Position numbers and translations under genes: made by a program. Of a stretch of 64,000 nucleotides of DNA, positions 1-7,652 are shown in pieces. How positions within the stretch are numbered: position 1 is the first letter of the stretch; the number at the start of each line of letters is the position of its first letter. The stretch covers positions 186,001 to 250,000 of the forward strand of contig NZ_VDZH01000005.1 in NCBI RefSeq assembly GCF_007673235.1, written 5' to 3'. This DNA is from Curtobacterium pusillum (GTDB taxonomy: Bacteria; Actinomycetota; Actinomycetes; Actinomycetales; Microbacteriaceae). The notes beneath the pieces were generated by a model that was not told where the DNA came from, did no database searches, and worked only from the letters and a program-made list of their open reading frames with translations.

Positions 1-475
1 CGCCACCGGCGGTCGCGCGATCGCTCTCCGCTACCACAACGTCTACGGTCCGGGGATGCCGGCGAACACCCCCTACGCCGGTGTCGCGTCCCTGTTCCGC
101 TCGGCGCTGGCCCGCGGCGAGGCCCCTCGCGTGTTCGAGGACGGCCGGCAGCGCCGCGACTTCGTGCACGTCGCGGACGTCGCCGGAGCGAACGCTGCGT
201 CCATCGCCGCGACCGCCGAGCAGCCGTCCGAGTCCTTCCGCGCGTACAACGTCGGCTCCGGCGTCGTGCACACCATCGGCGAGATGGCCGCCGCGATCGC
301 CGGACCCGATGGCCCGCAGCCGGTCGTGACGGGCGAGTACCGACTGGGCGACGTCCGGCACGTCACGGCCTCGTCGGACCGGATCGCGTCCGAGCTCGGC
401 TGGCGAGCCGAGGTCGACTTCGAGCGCGGCATGCGCGAGTTCGCGACCGCGCCGCTGCGCGCCGCCGTGCTGTAG
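1..475 (+). CDS. NAD-dependent epimerase/dehydratase, C-terminal part (5' end outside window)
   Basis: The reading frame is open from base 2, so only the last ~158 residues are present. Near the left edge is the extended-SDR signature LRYHNVYGPGMP, which follows the catalytic Tyr-Lys pair (off the window) in sugar-nucleotide epimerases. Next come R-DFVHVADVAGAN and the YNVGSG segment typical of the substrate-binding half. The likely role is epimerisation or dehydration of a nucleotide sugar. It is the first visible gene of a co-directional set with a glycosyltransferase, a CofC-like transferase and a methyltransferase, which suggests glycoconjugate synthesis. The substrate cannot be read from this fragment. 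Confidence 0.85.
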   Translation, partial: ATGGRAIALRYHNVYGPGMPANTPYAGVASLFRSALARGEAPRVFEDGRQRRDFVHVADVAGANAASIAATAEQPSESFRAYNVGSGVVHTIGEMAAAIAGPDGPQPVVTGEYRLGDVRHVTASSDRIASELGWRAEVDFERGMREFATAPLRAAVL

Positions 476-509
476 CGGACCCGGTGGGCGGACTGCCGCG
501 CTGGTCGCA

Positions 510-564
510 ACCGCCTGGAGGCGCGTTGCCGGTCCCGCAGACCGGCACCGCGCCTCCAGGCGGT
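510..564. terminator. Long inverted repeat of the GGAGGCRCG family, probable terminator
   Basis: Arms 510-533 and 541-564 are 24 bases long with one mismatch around a 7-base loop (CCCGCAG). It lies just after the epimerase stop. No T-run follows, as is usual for actinobacterial hairpin terminators. It belongs to a palindrome family found many times in this window. Confidence 0.75.
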
Positions 565-698
565 CACGTCGCGTCCCCGCACTGACCGACGCGCCTGTCC
601 CCCGTTCGCGGGTCGCAGCAGACCGAGAGTGCGCGGAACGTCCAGCGGGGGACACCGAACCTGTACCCCGCCGGACTGTTACGTGTTGTGTCGTAGGC

Positions 699-1583
699 AT
701 GGATCGACAGCCGGCCGACGAGACCGACCGCACCGACGCGGCGACACACGCGGAGGGCGCCGCGACCAGTCGATCCGGCGCCCGGCACCGAATGGATGCC
801 ATGAACGTCGACGTGATCCTGCCCTGTCTCGACGAGGCGGACGCCCTCCCCGAGGTCCTGGGCAGACTCCCCCGCGGCTACCGCGCGATCGTCGTCGACA
901 ACGGCTCCACCGACGGTTCAGCCGACGTCGCCCGCGCACACGGCGCGACGGTGGTCACCGAACCCGTCAAGGGCTTCGGCTCGGCATGTGCCGCTGGCGT
1001 CGCCGCTGCGACGGCCGAGTACGTCGCGTTCTGCGACGCCGACGCCTCGATGGACCCCGCCGAACTCGTCCCGCTCGTCGCACGCGTCGCGACCGGGCAC
1101 ACCGACCTCGCGCTCGGCCGACGCGTTCCGACCACCCCCGGCGCCTGGGCGCCACACGCACGCTTCGCGAACCGTGTCCTCGCCGTGCTCATGCACCGCG
1201 CGACCGGCTACCGCCTCCGCGACCTCGGTCCGATGCGCGTCATGCGTCGCGAGGACCTCGTCGCACTCGACCTCCGCGACCGTCGCAGCGGGTACCCGCT
1301 CGAGATGGTCCTGGCCGCGCACGCGGCGGGCTGGCGCGTCGACGAGTCCGACATCGGGTACGCGCAGCGCATCGGCGACAGCAAGGTCACGGGCACGCTC
1401 CGCGGCACGGTCAACGCTGTCAAGGACATGTCACGTCTCCTGCGTCGGTACCGCCTGGAGGCACGACGCACCATGGGCGCACCGGCTCCCGTCCGCCAGG
1501 CGGCCGGTCCGGTCGAGACAGCTGATCCGGTCGAGACGGCCGGTCCGGTCGGATCGGCCGCGACCGAGGGGGTCCGGTCGTGA
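699..1583 (+). CDS. Family 2 glycosyltransferase
   Basis: The GT-A fold starts at VDVILPCLDEADALPEVL, followed by VVDNGSTDGS (nucleotide binding) and the metal-binding CDADAS (DxD-type). This is the architecture of small dolichol-phosphate-mannose-synthase-like GT2 enzymes that move a sugar from a nucleotide or lipid donor. The first ~34 residues from the ATG at 699 are low-complexity and have no counterpart in the domain, so the ATG at 801 is a good alternative start. I see no convincing Shine-Dalgarno sequence for either. The C-terminal tail is repetitive (PVETADPVETAGPV) and is preceded by a GGAGGCACG element arm read as LEAR. The gene overlaps the next by GTGA. Acceptor unknown. Confidence 0.85.
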   Translation: MDRQPADETDRTDAATHAEGAATSRSGARHRMDAMNVDVILPCLDEADALPEVLGRLPRGYRAIVVDNGSTDGSADVARAHGATVVTEPVKGFGSACAAGVAAATAEYVAFCDADASMDPAELVPLVARVATGHTDLALGRRVPTTPGAWAPHARFANRVLAVLMHRATGYRLRDLGPMRVMRREDLVALDLRDRRSGYPLEMVLAAHAAGWRVDESDIGYAQRIGDSKVTGTLRGTVNAVKDMSRLLRRYRLEARRTMGAPAPVRQAAGPVETADPVETAGPVGSAATEGVRS

Positions 1584-2269
1584 TCGACATCACCGTGGCC
1601 GTGGTCGCCAAGGAGTGCCTGCCGGGCAAGGTGAAGACCCGGCTCACGCCGGCACTCACCCCGTCGGGGGCGGCGCGGGTCGCTGCCGCCAGCCTCGCGG
1701 ACACGCTCGCCACCGTTGCTGCACTCCCCGCCGCCCGCCGCGTGCTGTTCTTCGACGGCGACGTCCTCCCTGACGGCGCCGACGACTTCGACGTGCTGCT
1801 CCAGCCCGGTGGTGGCCTCGACGAGCGGCTCGGGTTCCTCTTCGACGCGATCGACGGCCCCCTGCTGCTCGTCGGCATGGACACGCCCCAGGTCTCCGCC
1901 GAGGCGCTCGCCCCGCTGTTCGACGACCCCGAGCGGGACGCCTGGTTCGGACCCGCTGAGGACGGGGGCTTCTGGTCGCTGTACCTGCGCGAGCCGACCG
2001 GGGACCTGCTGCGCGGCGTGCCGATGTCGCAGGACGACACGGGTGCGGTCCAGTTCGCTCGACTGACGGACGCCGGGCTCGACGTGGGCACGCTCGAAAC
2101 CCTGCTCGACGTCGACACCGTGCCCGATGCCGAGCGCGTCGCCGAACTCGTGCCGGACTCCCGGTTCGCGCGGGCGCTGCAGGCGGAGGAGTCCTCGGCC
2201 GGGTCGTCGTCCGCTCCGTCTTCGTTCGCCCGGTCTTCGTTCACCACAACCGGAGGGACTCGCTCATGA
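1580..2269 (+). CDS. TIGR04282-type (DUF2064, CofC-like) glycosyl/nucleotidyltransferase
   Basis: 229 residues from a GTG that overlaps the upstream stop (GTGA). The N-terminus AVVAKECLPGKVKTRL has the nucleotide-binding K-x-G-x-x-K-T-R-L signature. LLLVGMDTPQ and FGPAEDGGFW are hallmark motifs of the DUF2064 family, annotated as TIGR04282 glycosyltransferases and related to CofC guanylyltransferase. The C-terminal ~25 residues are a Ser-rich tail. Translational coupling on both sides with the GT2 and methyltransferase genes argues that the three act on one product. The exact reaction is not known from sequence. Confidence 0.85.
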   Translation: MIDITVAVVAKECLPGKVKTRLTPALTPSGAARVAAASLADTLATVAALPAARRVLFFDGDVLPDGADDFDVLLQPGGGLDERLGFLFDAIDGPLLLVGMDTPQVSAEALAPLFDDPERDAWFGPAEDGGFWSLYLREPTGDLLRGVPMSQDDTGAVQFARLTDAGLDVGTLETLLDVDTVPDAERVAELVPDSRFARALQAEESSAGSSSAPSSFARSSFTTTGGTRS

Positions 2270-2928
2270 CCATGGAAGCCCCCGTGTCCTTCGGCGCCGG
2301 TGGCGGCGAGCCGTACGCCCGAGCCCTCCGCACCGACGGCCGGATCCGACTCACCGACACCTCGCGCCCGGGTTCCGCCGTGACGCTCGACGTCGGACGG
2401 TGGAGCGCCGCCGCCGACCGGGTCGACCGATCGCTGCTCGACGGCGTCGACGGTCCCGTGATCGACATCGGTTGCGGTCCGGGCCGGATGCTCGTCGCCG
2501 CACGGACCCTCGGGATCCCGGCGCTCGGCGTGGACGTCTCCGCCGATGCCGTCGCGATCGCGCAGCGCTCCGGTGGCACGGCACTGCAGGGGTCCGTCTT
2601 CGACGAGGTCCCCGACGAGGGCCACTGGGACACCGCGCTCGTCATCGACGGGAACATCGGCATCGGCGGCGACCCCGCAGCACTGCTCGCCCGCTGCGCC
2701 GAGATCGTCCGGGTCGGTGGACGCATCGTCGTCGAGACCCACGTCGACCGGAGCGCCGACCGGGTCTACACCGCCCGCGTCGTGGACGCCGACGGCCACC
2801 AGAGCGAGGGGTTCCCCTGGGCCGAGGTCGGTGTCGACGCACTGCTCGACCACGCCGAGTCGGTGGGCCTCGTCGCCCGACAGAGCTGGACCGCGAGCGG
2901 CCGGACGTTCTGCGAGCTCGTCGCCTGA
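2266..2928 (+). CDS. Class I SAM-dependent methyltransferase
   Basis: The ATGA overlap with the upstream gene fixes the start at 2266. Motif I is VIDIGCGPGRM (residues ~65-75), followed by LGVDVSADAV, the acidic loop that binds the SAM ribose. Motif V appears as VGGRIVVETHVD. At 220 residues it is a single-domain Rossmann methyltransferase. The position suggests modification of the glycoconjugate made by the upstream genes. In other actinobacteria I recall the same group next to a molybdopterin oxidoreductase; none follows here, and the transcription unit seems to end. Confidence 0.85.
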   Translation: MTMEAPVSFGAGGGEPYARALRTDGRIRLTDTSRPGSAVTLDVGRWSAAADRVDRSLLDGVDGPVIDIGCGPGRMLVAARTLGIPALGVDVSADAVAIAQRSGGTALQGSVFDEVPDEGHWDTALVIDGNIGIGGDPAALLARCAEIVRVGGRIVVETHVDRSADRVYTARVVDADGHQSEGFPWAEVGVDALLDHAESVGLVARQSWTASGRTFCELVA

Positions 2929-2940
2929 GGTTTCCTTTCT

Positions 2941-2969
2941 TTGCATCATGCAAAAGAACACGGTAGGCT
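2941..2969 (+). promoter_or_regulatory. Promoter with a 13-base palindromic operator over the -35 box
   Basis: TTGCAT (2941-2946) and TAGGCT (2964-2969) are separated by exactly 17 bases. The -35 is the left half of TTGCATCATGCAA (2941-2953), a 13-base palindrome about one central base. The position implies repression of the small gene at 3047. The regulator is not identified. Confidence 0.6.
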
Positions 2970-3046
2970 CAACGTCATCAGGCCGACGGAGTCGTGGTCG
3001 CCGGCCCGGTGACCGACGACCCTCGGCACGACGACGAGGAGCACCC

Positions 3047-3292
3047 ATGCAGAACCGTCAGAACCCCCTGGGCGGCGCCTACGTGACCGGCCTCGAAGCA
3101 CGCGACGAGATCGGTGGCTACGCGGTCGACGCGGCATGGCGACCGGTCGGCAGCTACACCGGAACCGGCATCGGGCGTGCGCTCGGTCGGTTCGTCGACA
3201 CGCAGTTCCGTCGGCCCGGCACGGCGACGTCCTCGACGCGCACGGCGACCGGGTCGCTGCGCACGGCGACGGGATCGTTCCGTACCGCCTGA
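3047..3292 (+). CDS. Small hypothetical protein (81 aa)
   Basis: ATG at 3047 lies 5 bases after AGGAG (3037-3041) and ~75 bases after a good promoter, so expression is credible. The protein begins MQNRQNPLGGAYVTG. It is rich in Gly, Arg and Thr and ends with a short repeat, TATGSLRTATGSFRTA. No signal peptide or membrane segment is visible and I recognise no family. A hairpin terminator follows. Confidence 0.6.
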   Translation: MQNRQNPLGGAYVTGLEARDEIGGYAVDAAWRPVGSYTGTGIGRALGRFVDTQFRRPGTATSSTRTATGSLRTATGSFRTA

Positions 3293-3325
3293 CGTACTCC
3301 CCCAGACCGCGAGCGGTCGTCCGAC

Positions 3326-3351
3326 CCGGGTCGTCCCCCCTTTCGACCCGG
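3326..3351. terminator. Bidirectional hairpin terminator
   Basis: CCGGGTCG (3326-3333) pairs with CGACCCGG (3344-3351) around a C/T-rich loop, between the stops of two convergent genes. Confidence 0.55.
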
Positions 3352-3375
3352 TGTGGGCGGCCGCTCGCTCCGTGC

Positions 3376-4386
3376 TCACCAGTCGACTTGTGGCCCCCAT
3401 GGCTGGCGCTTCGCCATCGGATGCTGGATGAGGTGCGGCGACCACTTGTCGGGATGACGCTGCGCCCACTCGAGTGCGCGCAGGAATCGAGCCTGCGTGG
3501 ACGGTGCGCAGTCCCCGAGCCATCCCGACGGTTCGTCGTTGTAGGGAAACTCCCACATGAGAAACCGATGGGCGACCCCCTCGCCGAGATCGATGCGGTC
3601 GATGGTCGCTCGATCTCCGCACGGATCCTCCTGTCGATCGTCGCCCTCCCAGACGATTCCCGCGTTGTCGAGCGCGTCCGTGAACGCATCCCACGTCGGA
3701 GCCGCTGGCGCGTGTTCCAGCGCGACTTCGTCGAGGTGGGCGAACAATTCACTCCGCACCGCCGCACGCCGCTGCCAGGAGTCAGCAGTCACGAGCGCCC
3801 GGACCACCTGATCGTGGTCGCCGAAACAGGCAATCGTCACGGCGTCTGGTTCGACGGACTCCGTGACGGGATCATCGAGTCCGAGCGCCCACGCCAGGAC
3901 CTCTTGCCGGGAACGAGACTCGAAACGATCATCCTCACGGCGCAAGCGCACGGCGACCCCGGATCGGTCGCCCTGCAGCGCTTCCACCCCGAGGACATCC
4001 TCGGCGGGAGGCAAGAGTGCCTCGACCTGCCGGATCAAGGCCTCAGCAACTTCCTTTCCTTCCACGACGGCAACGACGCCCTCGAACTCGGATGAAGGGT
4101 TGAGCTCCGCGGGGAAGCTCCGATGAACCACCGGGTTCGCCGTGGTGTCTCGATAGCGCAGCCAGACATGCTCCCCGGCCCGCAACAGTGCACTCCAAAG
4201 GTTCGGAACAGCGAGAGCGAAGAGTGCTCGCTGACAAACAACTCGAGGCGGAGCAGGTACCGCTCTTCTCGCCCAATCCGACAGGAGGTTGCCGTCCGCG
4301 AACCCGTGTTCATCCGTGATGGACGCTGCGTCCAACGCGACCGGGCCGAGCTGGTCGGCCGCTGCCATGAGCTGTGCTGACGTCAT
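3376..4386 (-). CDS. Hypothetical protein at the distal end of the toxin-immunity locus (336 aa)
   Basis: The start at 4386 is supported by AAAGGAGG about 10 bases upstream; the frame stays open further upstream but has no signal there. The protein begins MTSAQLMAAADQLG. A conserved-looking C-terminal block includes HRFLMWEFPYNDEPSGW and FLRALEWAQRHPDKW. There is no signal peptide and no membrane segment. I do not recognise the family. It is the last co-directional gene after three CdiI-like immunity genes and could be another immunity or accessory protein, but nothing in the sequence proves that. Confidence 0.6.
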   Translation of the reverse strand: MTSAQLMAAADQLGPVALDAASITDEHGFADGNLLSDWARRAVPAPPRVVCQRALFALAVPNLWSALLRAGEHVWLRYRDTTANPVVHRSFPAELNPSSEFEGVVAVVEGKEVAEALIRQVEALLPPAEDVLGVEALQGDRSGVAVRLRREDDRFESRSRQEVLAWALGLDDPVTESVEPDAVTIACFGDHDQVVRALVTADSWQRRAAVRSELFAHLDEVALEHAPAAPTWDAFTDALDNAGIVWEGDDRQEDPCGDRATIDRIDLGEGVAHRFLMWEFPYNDEPSGWLGDCAPSTQARFLRALEWAQRHPDKWSPHLIQHPMAKRQPWGPQVDW

Positions 4387-4535
4387 TCCGCCATCGCCTC
4401 CTTTGTTCGGCCGCACTCCTTTGGCCTGCACCATCGACACCCACGTGCTCCACTGCAAGGACACGCGCGCTGGAACAGTGCAGAGTCTGCCGTTGAATCC
4501 ATCAGCGCTCGGCGTCTCGACGTTCGCCCGGCTGC

Positions 4536-4949
4536 TTACACATCGGCAGCGTCGAGCGCGTTGATGCGTTGGACGAGACGGTCGACCCAACCGAGAGCGC
4601 TCACCTGCGCATCGACCTCCGGCCGGAAGCCACTACTCATCGACTCCAACAATTCCACCACGTCAGCCTCCGAGCACGTTTCCCGCATCTGGAGCAACTC
4701 GGGCAAGAGCGCTCTCCTGGTCGCAGGGAAACCGTCGAGGGCTTCGGACAGGACCTCGTCAACCGAAGACCACTCGTCCTTCCAATCCTGGTTGAAGGCG
4801 CCACCCATGAGCGCATCAAAGCCGGGGTACTCGGGGGACGCGTCCAAGTGATTCACTTCTTCTCGATCTGCGGCGATCGGCCGCTCATCGACGGCGAACC
4901 ACGCCGACCCGGTGCGGACGGCCCCTGACCGCAGATCATCATCGGTCAC
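4536..4949 (-). CDS. CdiI_2-type contact-dependent inhibition immunity protein (paralogue A)
   Basis: 137 residues from GTG at 4949, overlapping the preceding toxin-fragment frame by GTGA. The diagnostic block FDALMGGAFNQDWKDEW matches the LGGxFxQDW core of the CdiI_2 immunity family, followed by an acidic helical region (VDEVLSEALDG). The family neutralises RNase-type CdiA-CT toxins by direct binding in the cytoplasm. Two more divergent copies of the motif are encoded upstream. This one is farthest from the intact toxin and next to a toxin remnant, so it may be the cognate of a lost toxin. Confidence 0.7.
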   Translation of the reverse strand: MTDDDLRSGAVRTGSAWFAVDERPIAADREEVNHLDASPEYPGFDALMGGAFNQDWKDEWSSVDEVLSEALDGFPATRRALLPELLQMRETCSEADVVELLESMSSGFRPEVDAQVSALGWVDRLVQRINALDAADV

Positions 4950-5148
4950 CGCGGGGCTCCCGGGTCGAAGTCACTGAGCCGCCGTTCAACTCGCTCGGCC
5001 ACCGTTCTCAGCCACACGTCGAGCGCGTACGCCACCACCTCATTTGCTCGCTCGACGCTCGGGAAGTAGGACTCGCCGGTCCGGAGGCTATGCATCATCA
5101 GACCGCGTCGACCTTCTGACGACGGTGCGATCGGAGAACGTTAGGCAT
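4946..5148 (-). pseudogene. Probable remnant of a second CdiA-CT RNase A-like toxin C-terminus
   Basis: No full gene fits here. A 16-codon frame (5148-5098) ends at a TGATG junction with a 50-codon frame (5098-4946). The latter reads HSLRTGESYFPSVERANEVV then AYALDVWL and ends in a GTGA overlap with the immunity gene at 4949. The FPSVERANEVVAYAL stretch aligns by eye with HTVFSGGVEQVNSLVGDYL of the intact toxin encoded at 5934-7652. The catalytic His and the C-terminal strand are missing, so it cannot be active. An independent small gene is possible. Confidence 0.45.
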
Positions 5149-5150
5149 GA

Positions 5151-5576
5151 CTATCCCCGCAGTCTCCGCGCGACGGTGAGCAGCCACTCTCGGCCGCTCA
5201 CACCAAGGTCTGAGTGCGGGCGGATGCCGGTTTGACTCGCGCGGATGACGTCATCGACCTCATCCTCCGAACGAGTCGCGACGAACGCCTCGATCTGCTC
5301 TGCTCGCGCCAGGCGCGCGACGAGCGGCTCGTCATCGAGGATGTCTTCGTAGACTTCCTCGACACGGTCGTAGTCTTCCCGCCAGTCCTGGTTGAAGACC
5401 GCGCCGAGGAGGTTTCGGACAAGCGGGTACTCGCGCAGCTCAGCTTGATAATCCAGTGTCATCCACTCGTTCTCGGGGTTGCCAAGGTGTAGCTCCTGTA
5501 CACCTCGTACCAGGGCGGTACCTTCGTCGCCTGGAGCAGGACCTGCGCTCTGAACCACTCGGAACTCCGCGGTCAT
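5151..5576 (-). CDS. CdiI_2-type immunity protein (paralogue B)
   Basis: The frame is open beyond 5576, but the ATG at 5576 (MTAEFRVVQSAG) gives 141 residues and avoids overlap with the neighbouring gene. The core motif LVRNLLGAVFNQDWREDYD is followed by a very acidic helix (VEEVYEDILDDEP), the same layout as the flanking paralogues. Acidic surface helices are typical of proteins that cap basic RNase active sites. There is no upstream toxin fragment of its own. Base composition is less GC-rich than the genome norm, as in the toxin tip. Confidence 0.7.
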   Translation of the reverse strand: MTAEFRVVQSAGPAPGDEGTALVRGVQELHLGNPENEWMTLDYQAELREYPLVRNLLGAVFNQDWREDYDRVEEVYEDILDDEPLVARLARAEQIEAFVATRSEDEVDDVIRASQTGIRPHSDLGVSGREWLLTVARRLRG

Positions 5577-5616
5577 GCTTTCGTTCGACGCCGTAAGGGT
5601 GCGCCATGAGTTCTCT

Positions 5617-5934
5617 TCAATCAGGAGGCGACCCCCGCACGACCCCGCGGGCAGCTTCAAGCCAGGCGCGAACATCTCCACCAAAATCGCGTCGGAAGTC
5701 GATGTCAACATTGAAGGAGAGGAAAAATCCCTCGACGTCCTCCGTCGTCGGAAGCGCCGCAAGGAGTCCATCGATTTCGCGCACGATCGCTTCTCGCTCC
5801 GCCAGCGGGCGGTATGCGAAGGCCAGTTCCAACGTCTCGTCCGCCGAACGATCCTCGTACCAACCTTGGTAGAAAAGGCCCCCGATGACGTTGGCCATTC
5901 GCGGAGCCCTACGAGCTAGGGTCTGACTGTCCAT
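5617..5934 (-). CDS. CdiI_2-type immunity protein, probable cognate of the RNase toxin (paralogue C)
   Basis: 105 residues starting MDSQTLARRAPRMANVIGG. The start codon shares one base with the toxin stop (TAATG), so the pair is translationally coupled, as expected for toxin and antidote. Core motif: ANVIGGLFYQGWYED, then ADETLELAFAY. It is shorter than the other two paralogues and has Gly in place of Asp in the QDW motif. The DNA here is noticeably A/T-richer (runs such as ATTATTTT at its 5' end) than the flanking genome. Confidence 0.75.
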   Translation of the reverse strand: MDSQTLARRAPRMANVIGGLFYQGWYEDRSADETLELAFAYRPLAEREAIVREIDGLLAALPTTEDVEGFFLSFNVDIDFRRDFGGDVRAWLEAARGVVRGSPPD

Positions 5935-7652
5935 TATTTTACCGTTCCATCCGGATAGGCACTGACGATACGGAAGCCAGCCGAGTCGTCTGGAATGCGA
6001 ACGACCACCACGCGGAGCGCGCGAATCTCGGGATTCCAAATCCCATTGACTTCACCATATCCAATTGGATCATCAAAGCGCATGGTCCGATCAAAGACTG
6101 GAGCTCCGCGATTCAGCCAGCTCTGAATTTCTGCACGATTCTTTTCAAGGTAGTCGCCGACGAGTGAATTCACCTGCTCCACACCCCCAGAGAACACGGT
6201 GTGGTTGGGCTTCGGCGAATTTCGTATCTCCTCGGGCGTAAAATGTTCTCCAGTTTGCGGGTTGACGATATGTCGCGATGCGACATGCCCACCGGCTGCA
6301 TCGACTCCCTGCACGCCGCCCGTCCTGGCGAATGAGTCCGGATCGAATCTCGGGCCGAGAAGACCGGACTCCGGGTGCGCCGCTTTGTACGCCCCGACCT
6401 CCACATTGAACATCCGATCGAAGGCACTCCCAGCCCCCGCCGCGCCCTGGTCTTCACGAAGGACCCGTTGGATGAGATCGTCCATAGCGTCGACATCGGA
6501 ATCGGACGCACCTGACCTGAGCCAATGCTCGACATCGGATCGAAGTGCGCGCTGTCCGATTCGATCCAGATCGCCGAGGATCTTCTCGGCCCGACCCGCA
6601 CGCCCTGCCCAACCTTCGGGCCCGAGGAAACTCGTCCCCACCGCCGATGCCGCCGCTCCGGCCGCGATGCCCGGGTGCTCGCGTGCGTCCTTCCACCAGT
6701 CCTGCGCCGCGTCACCCATCGCACCGAGTGTCTGCCCTGCCTGGCCTTTCGGGTTCACCGCCGCGTCGAGCCATGCCATCGGGTCCACGAGCAGGCTGAA
6801 CGCGACAGCGCCGTCGGCGGCGCCCTTCCACGCCGACCCGAGGTTGCCCCAGCTCCAATCGCCGCTGTTGTCCCAGCCACCCAAGTGCAGGAGGCCGCTC
6901 AGGGTCTTCAGCAGATCGTCCTTGAAGCCGTCTTCGAACTGCTCGGCCCACGTCTTTCCCTCGGCTGTCCCCACGCGCGACCAGGGCAGGTCGACGCCCC
7001 GGGCATTGAGGTCGCTTTCGGAAGGCGCCTTGAAAGCCTTCTTGACGGACGCGCCCGCAGCCTTCTTGATCGCGAGGGCGCACTCCGCCTGCGCCGCCTG
7101 CAACAACGCGACCTGTTCGTTGATCCGCTGGATCAGCTGGTCGTTCTCGTACCGGGTGCCGACGTCCTCGTACCACGGCACCGTCTTCGACTGCGGTTTG
7201 GGCTTCTCCGGCTGGTACGCGTTCCAGGATCCGGACACCGGCGCTTCGGCTTTCGGTGTGAAGGCGGACTCGAACCGTGGGACGCCGTGCTCGACCTTCG
7301 CGACGAACGCAGCAGCCTCCACCCGCAGCTCGTCGAGCTTGCGCTTCGGATCGGCCGCGGCCGACGCGTAGGTCTCGAGCGCCGAAGCGACCTTCCGCGC
7401 GACGGTTCCGATCGTGTGGACGTCATCGGTCACGGGGTCCATCAGGGCGAACACCTGCTCGGACTCCGGTGACTCGTACACGCCGGACAGCCGCTGCCAC
7501 TTCGCCGGCAGGTCGTCGGCGACGGTCTTCATCGACTGGCCGCCGGACTTGATCGTGCCGGCGCCGGAGGACACGACCGCCAAGTCGAGGTCCGCACCGG
7601 GGATGCCGTCCGGATCGACCAATCCGTGGTCGCCGTACCCGACGCCGCTCAC
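5934..7652 (-). CDS. Polymorphic toxin: WXG/LXG-like delivery region with C-terminal CdiA-CT RNase A-like domain
   Basis: 572 residues from GTG at 7652 (VSGVGYGDHG), overlapping the upstream gene by GTGA. Residues ~20-150 are helical with an LPAKWQRLSG segment, like WXG100/LXG domains of type VII-secreted toxins. A Gly/Ala-rich middle (PGIAAGAAASAVGTSFLGPE) follows. The last ~119 residues match the bacterial CdiA-CT RNase A family: GGHVASRHIV (catalytic His ~461), HTVFSGGVEQ, EIQSWL, IGYGEV, and ALRVVVV ending RIVSAYP. Ser stands where Thr is usual in TAYP. Predicted action is RNA cleavage in competitor cells. The 3' third is A/T-richer than the rest, a sign of tip replacement. No secretion-machine genes are in the window. 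Confidence 0.75.
   Translation of the reverse strand: MSGVGYGDHGLVDPDGIPGADLDLAVVSSGAGTIKSGGQSMKTVADDLPAKWQRLSGVYESPESEQVFALMDPVTDDVHTIGTVARKVASALETYASAAADPKRKLDELRVEAAAFVAKVEHGVPRFESAFTPKAEAPVSGSWNAYQPEKPKPQSKTVPWYEDVGTRYENDQLIQRINEQVALLQAAQAECALAIKKAAGASVKKAFKAPSESDLNARGVDLPWSRVGTAEGKTWAEQFEDGFKDDLLKTLSGLLHLGGWDNSGDWSWGNLGSAWKGAADGAVAFSLLVDPMAWLDAAVNPKGQAGQTLGAMGDAAQDWWKDAREHPGIAAGAAASAVGTSFLGPEGWAGRAGRAEKILGDLDRIGQRALRSDVEHWLRSGASDSDVDAMDDLIQRVLREDQGAAGAGSAFDRMFNVEVGAYKAAHPESGLLGPRFDPDSFARTGGVQGVDAAGGHVASRHIVNPQTGEHFTPEEIRNSPKPNHTVFSGGVEQVNSLVGDYLEKNRAEIQSWLNRGAPVFDRTMRFDDPIGYGEVNGIWNPEIRALRVVVVRIPDDSAGFRIVSAYPDGTVK

Noticed and set aside
3376-4590. Longer version of the 3376 gene starting at 4590
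   Set aside because: The extra 68 residues have no conserved look and the only strong Shine-Dalgarno (AAAGGAGG) precedes 4386.
5098-5148. A 16-codon leader peptide as a regulatory upstream ORF
   Set aside because: No run of regulatory codons or attenuator hairpin follows; it is better explained as part of a decayed toxin fragment.
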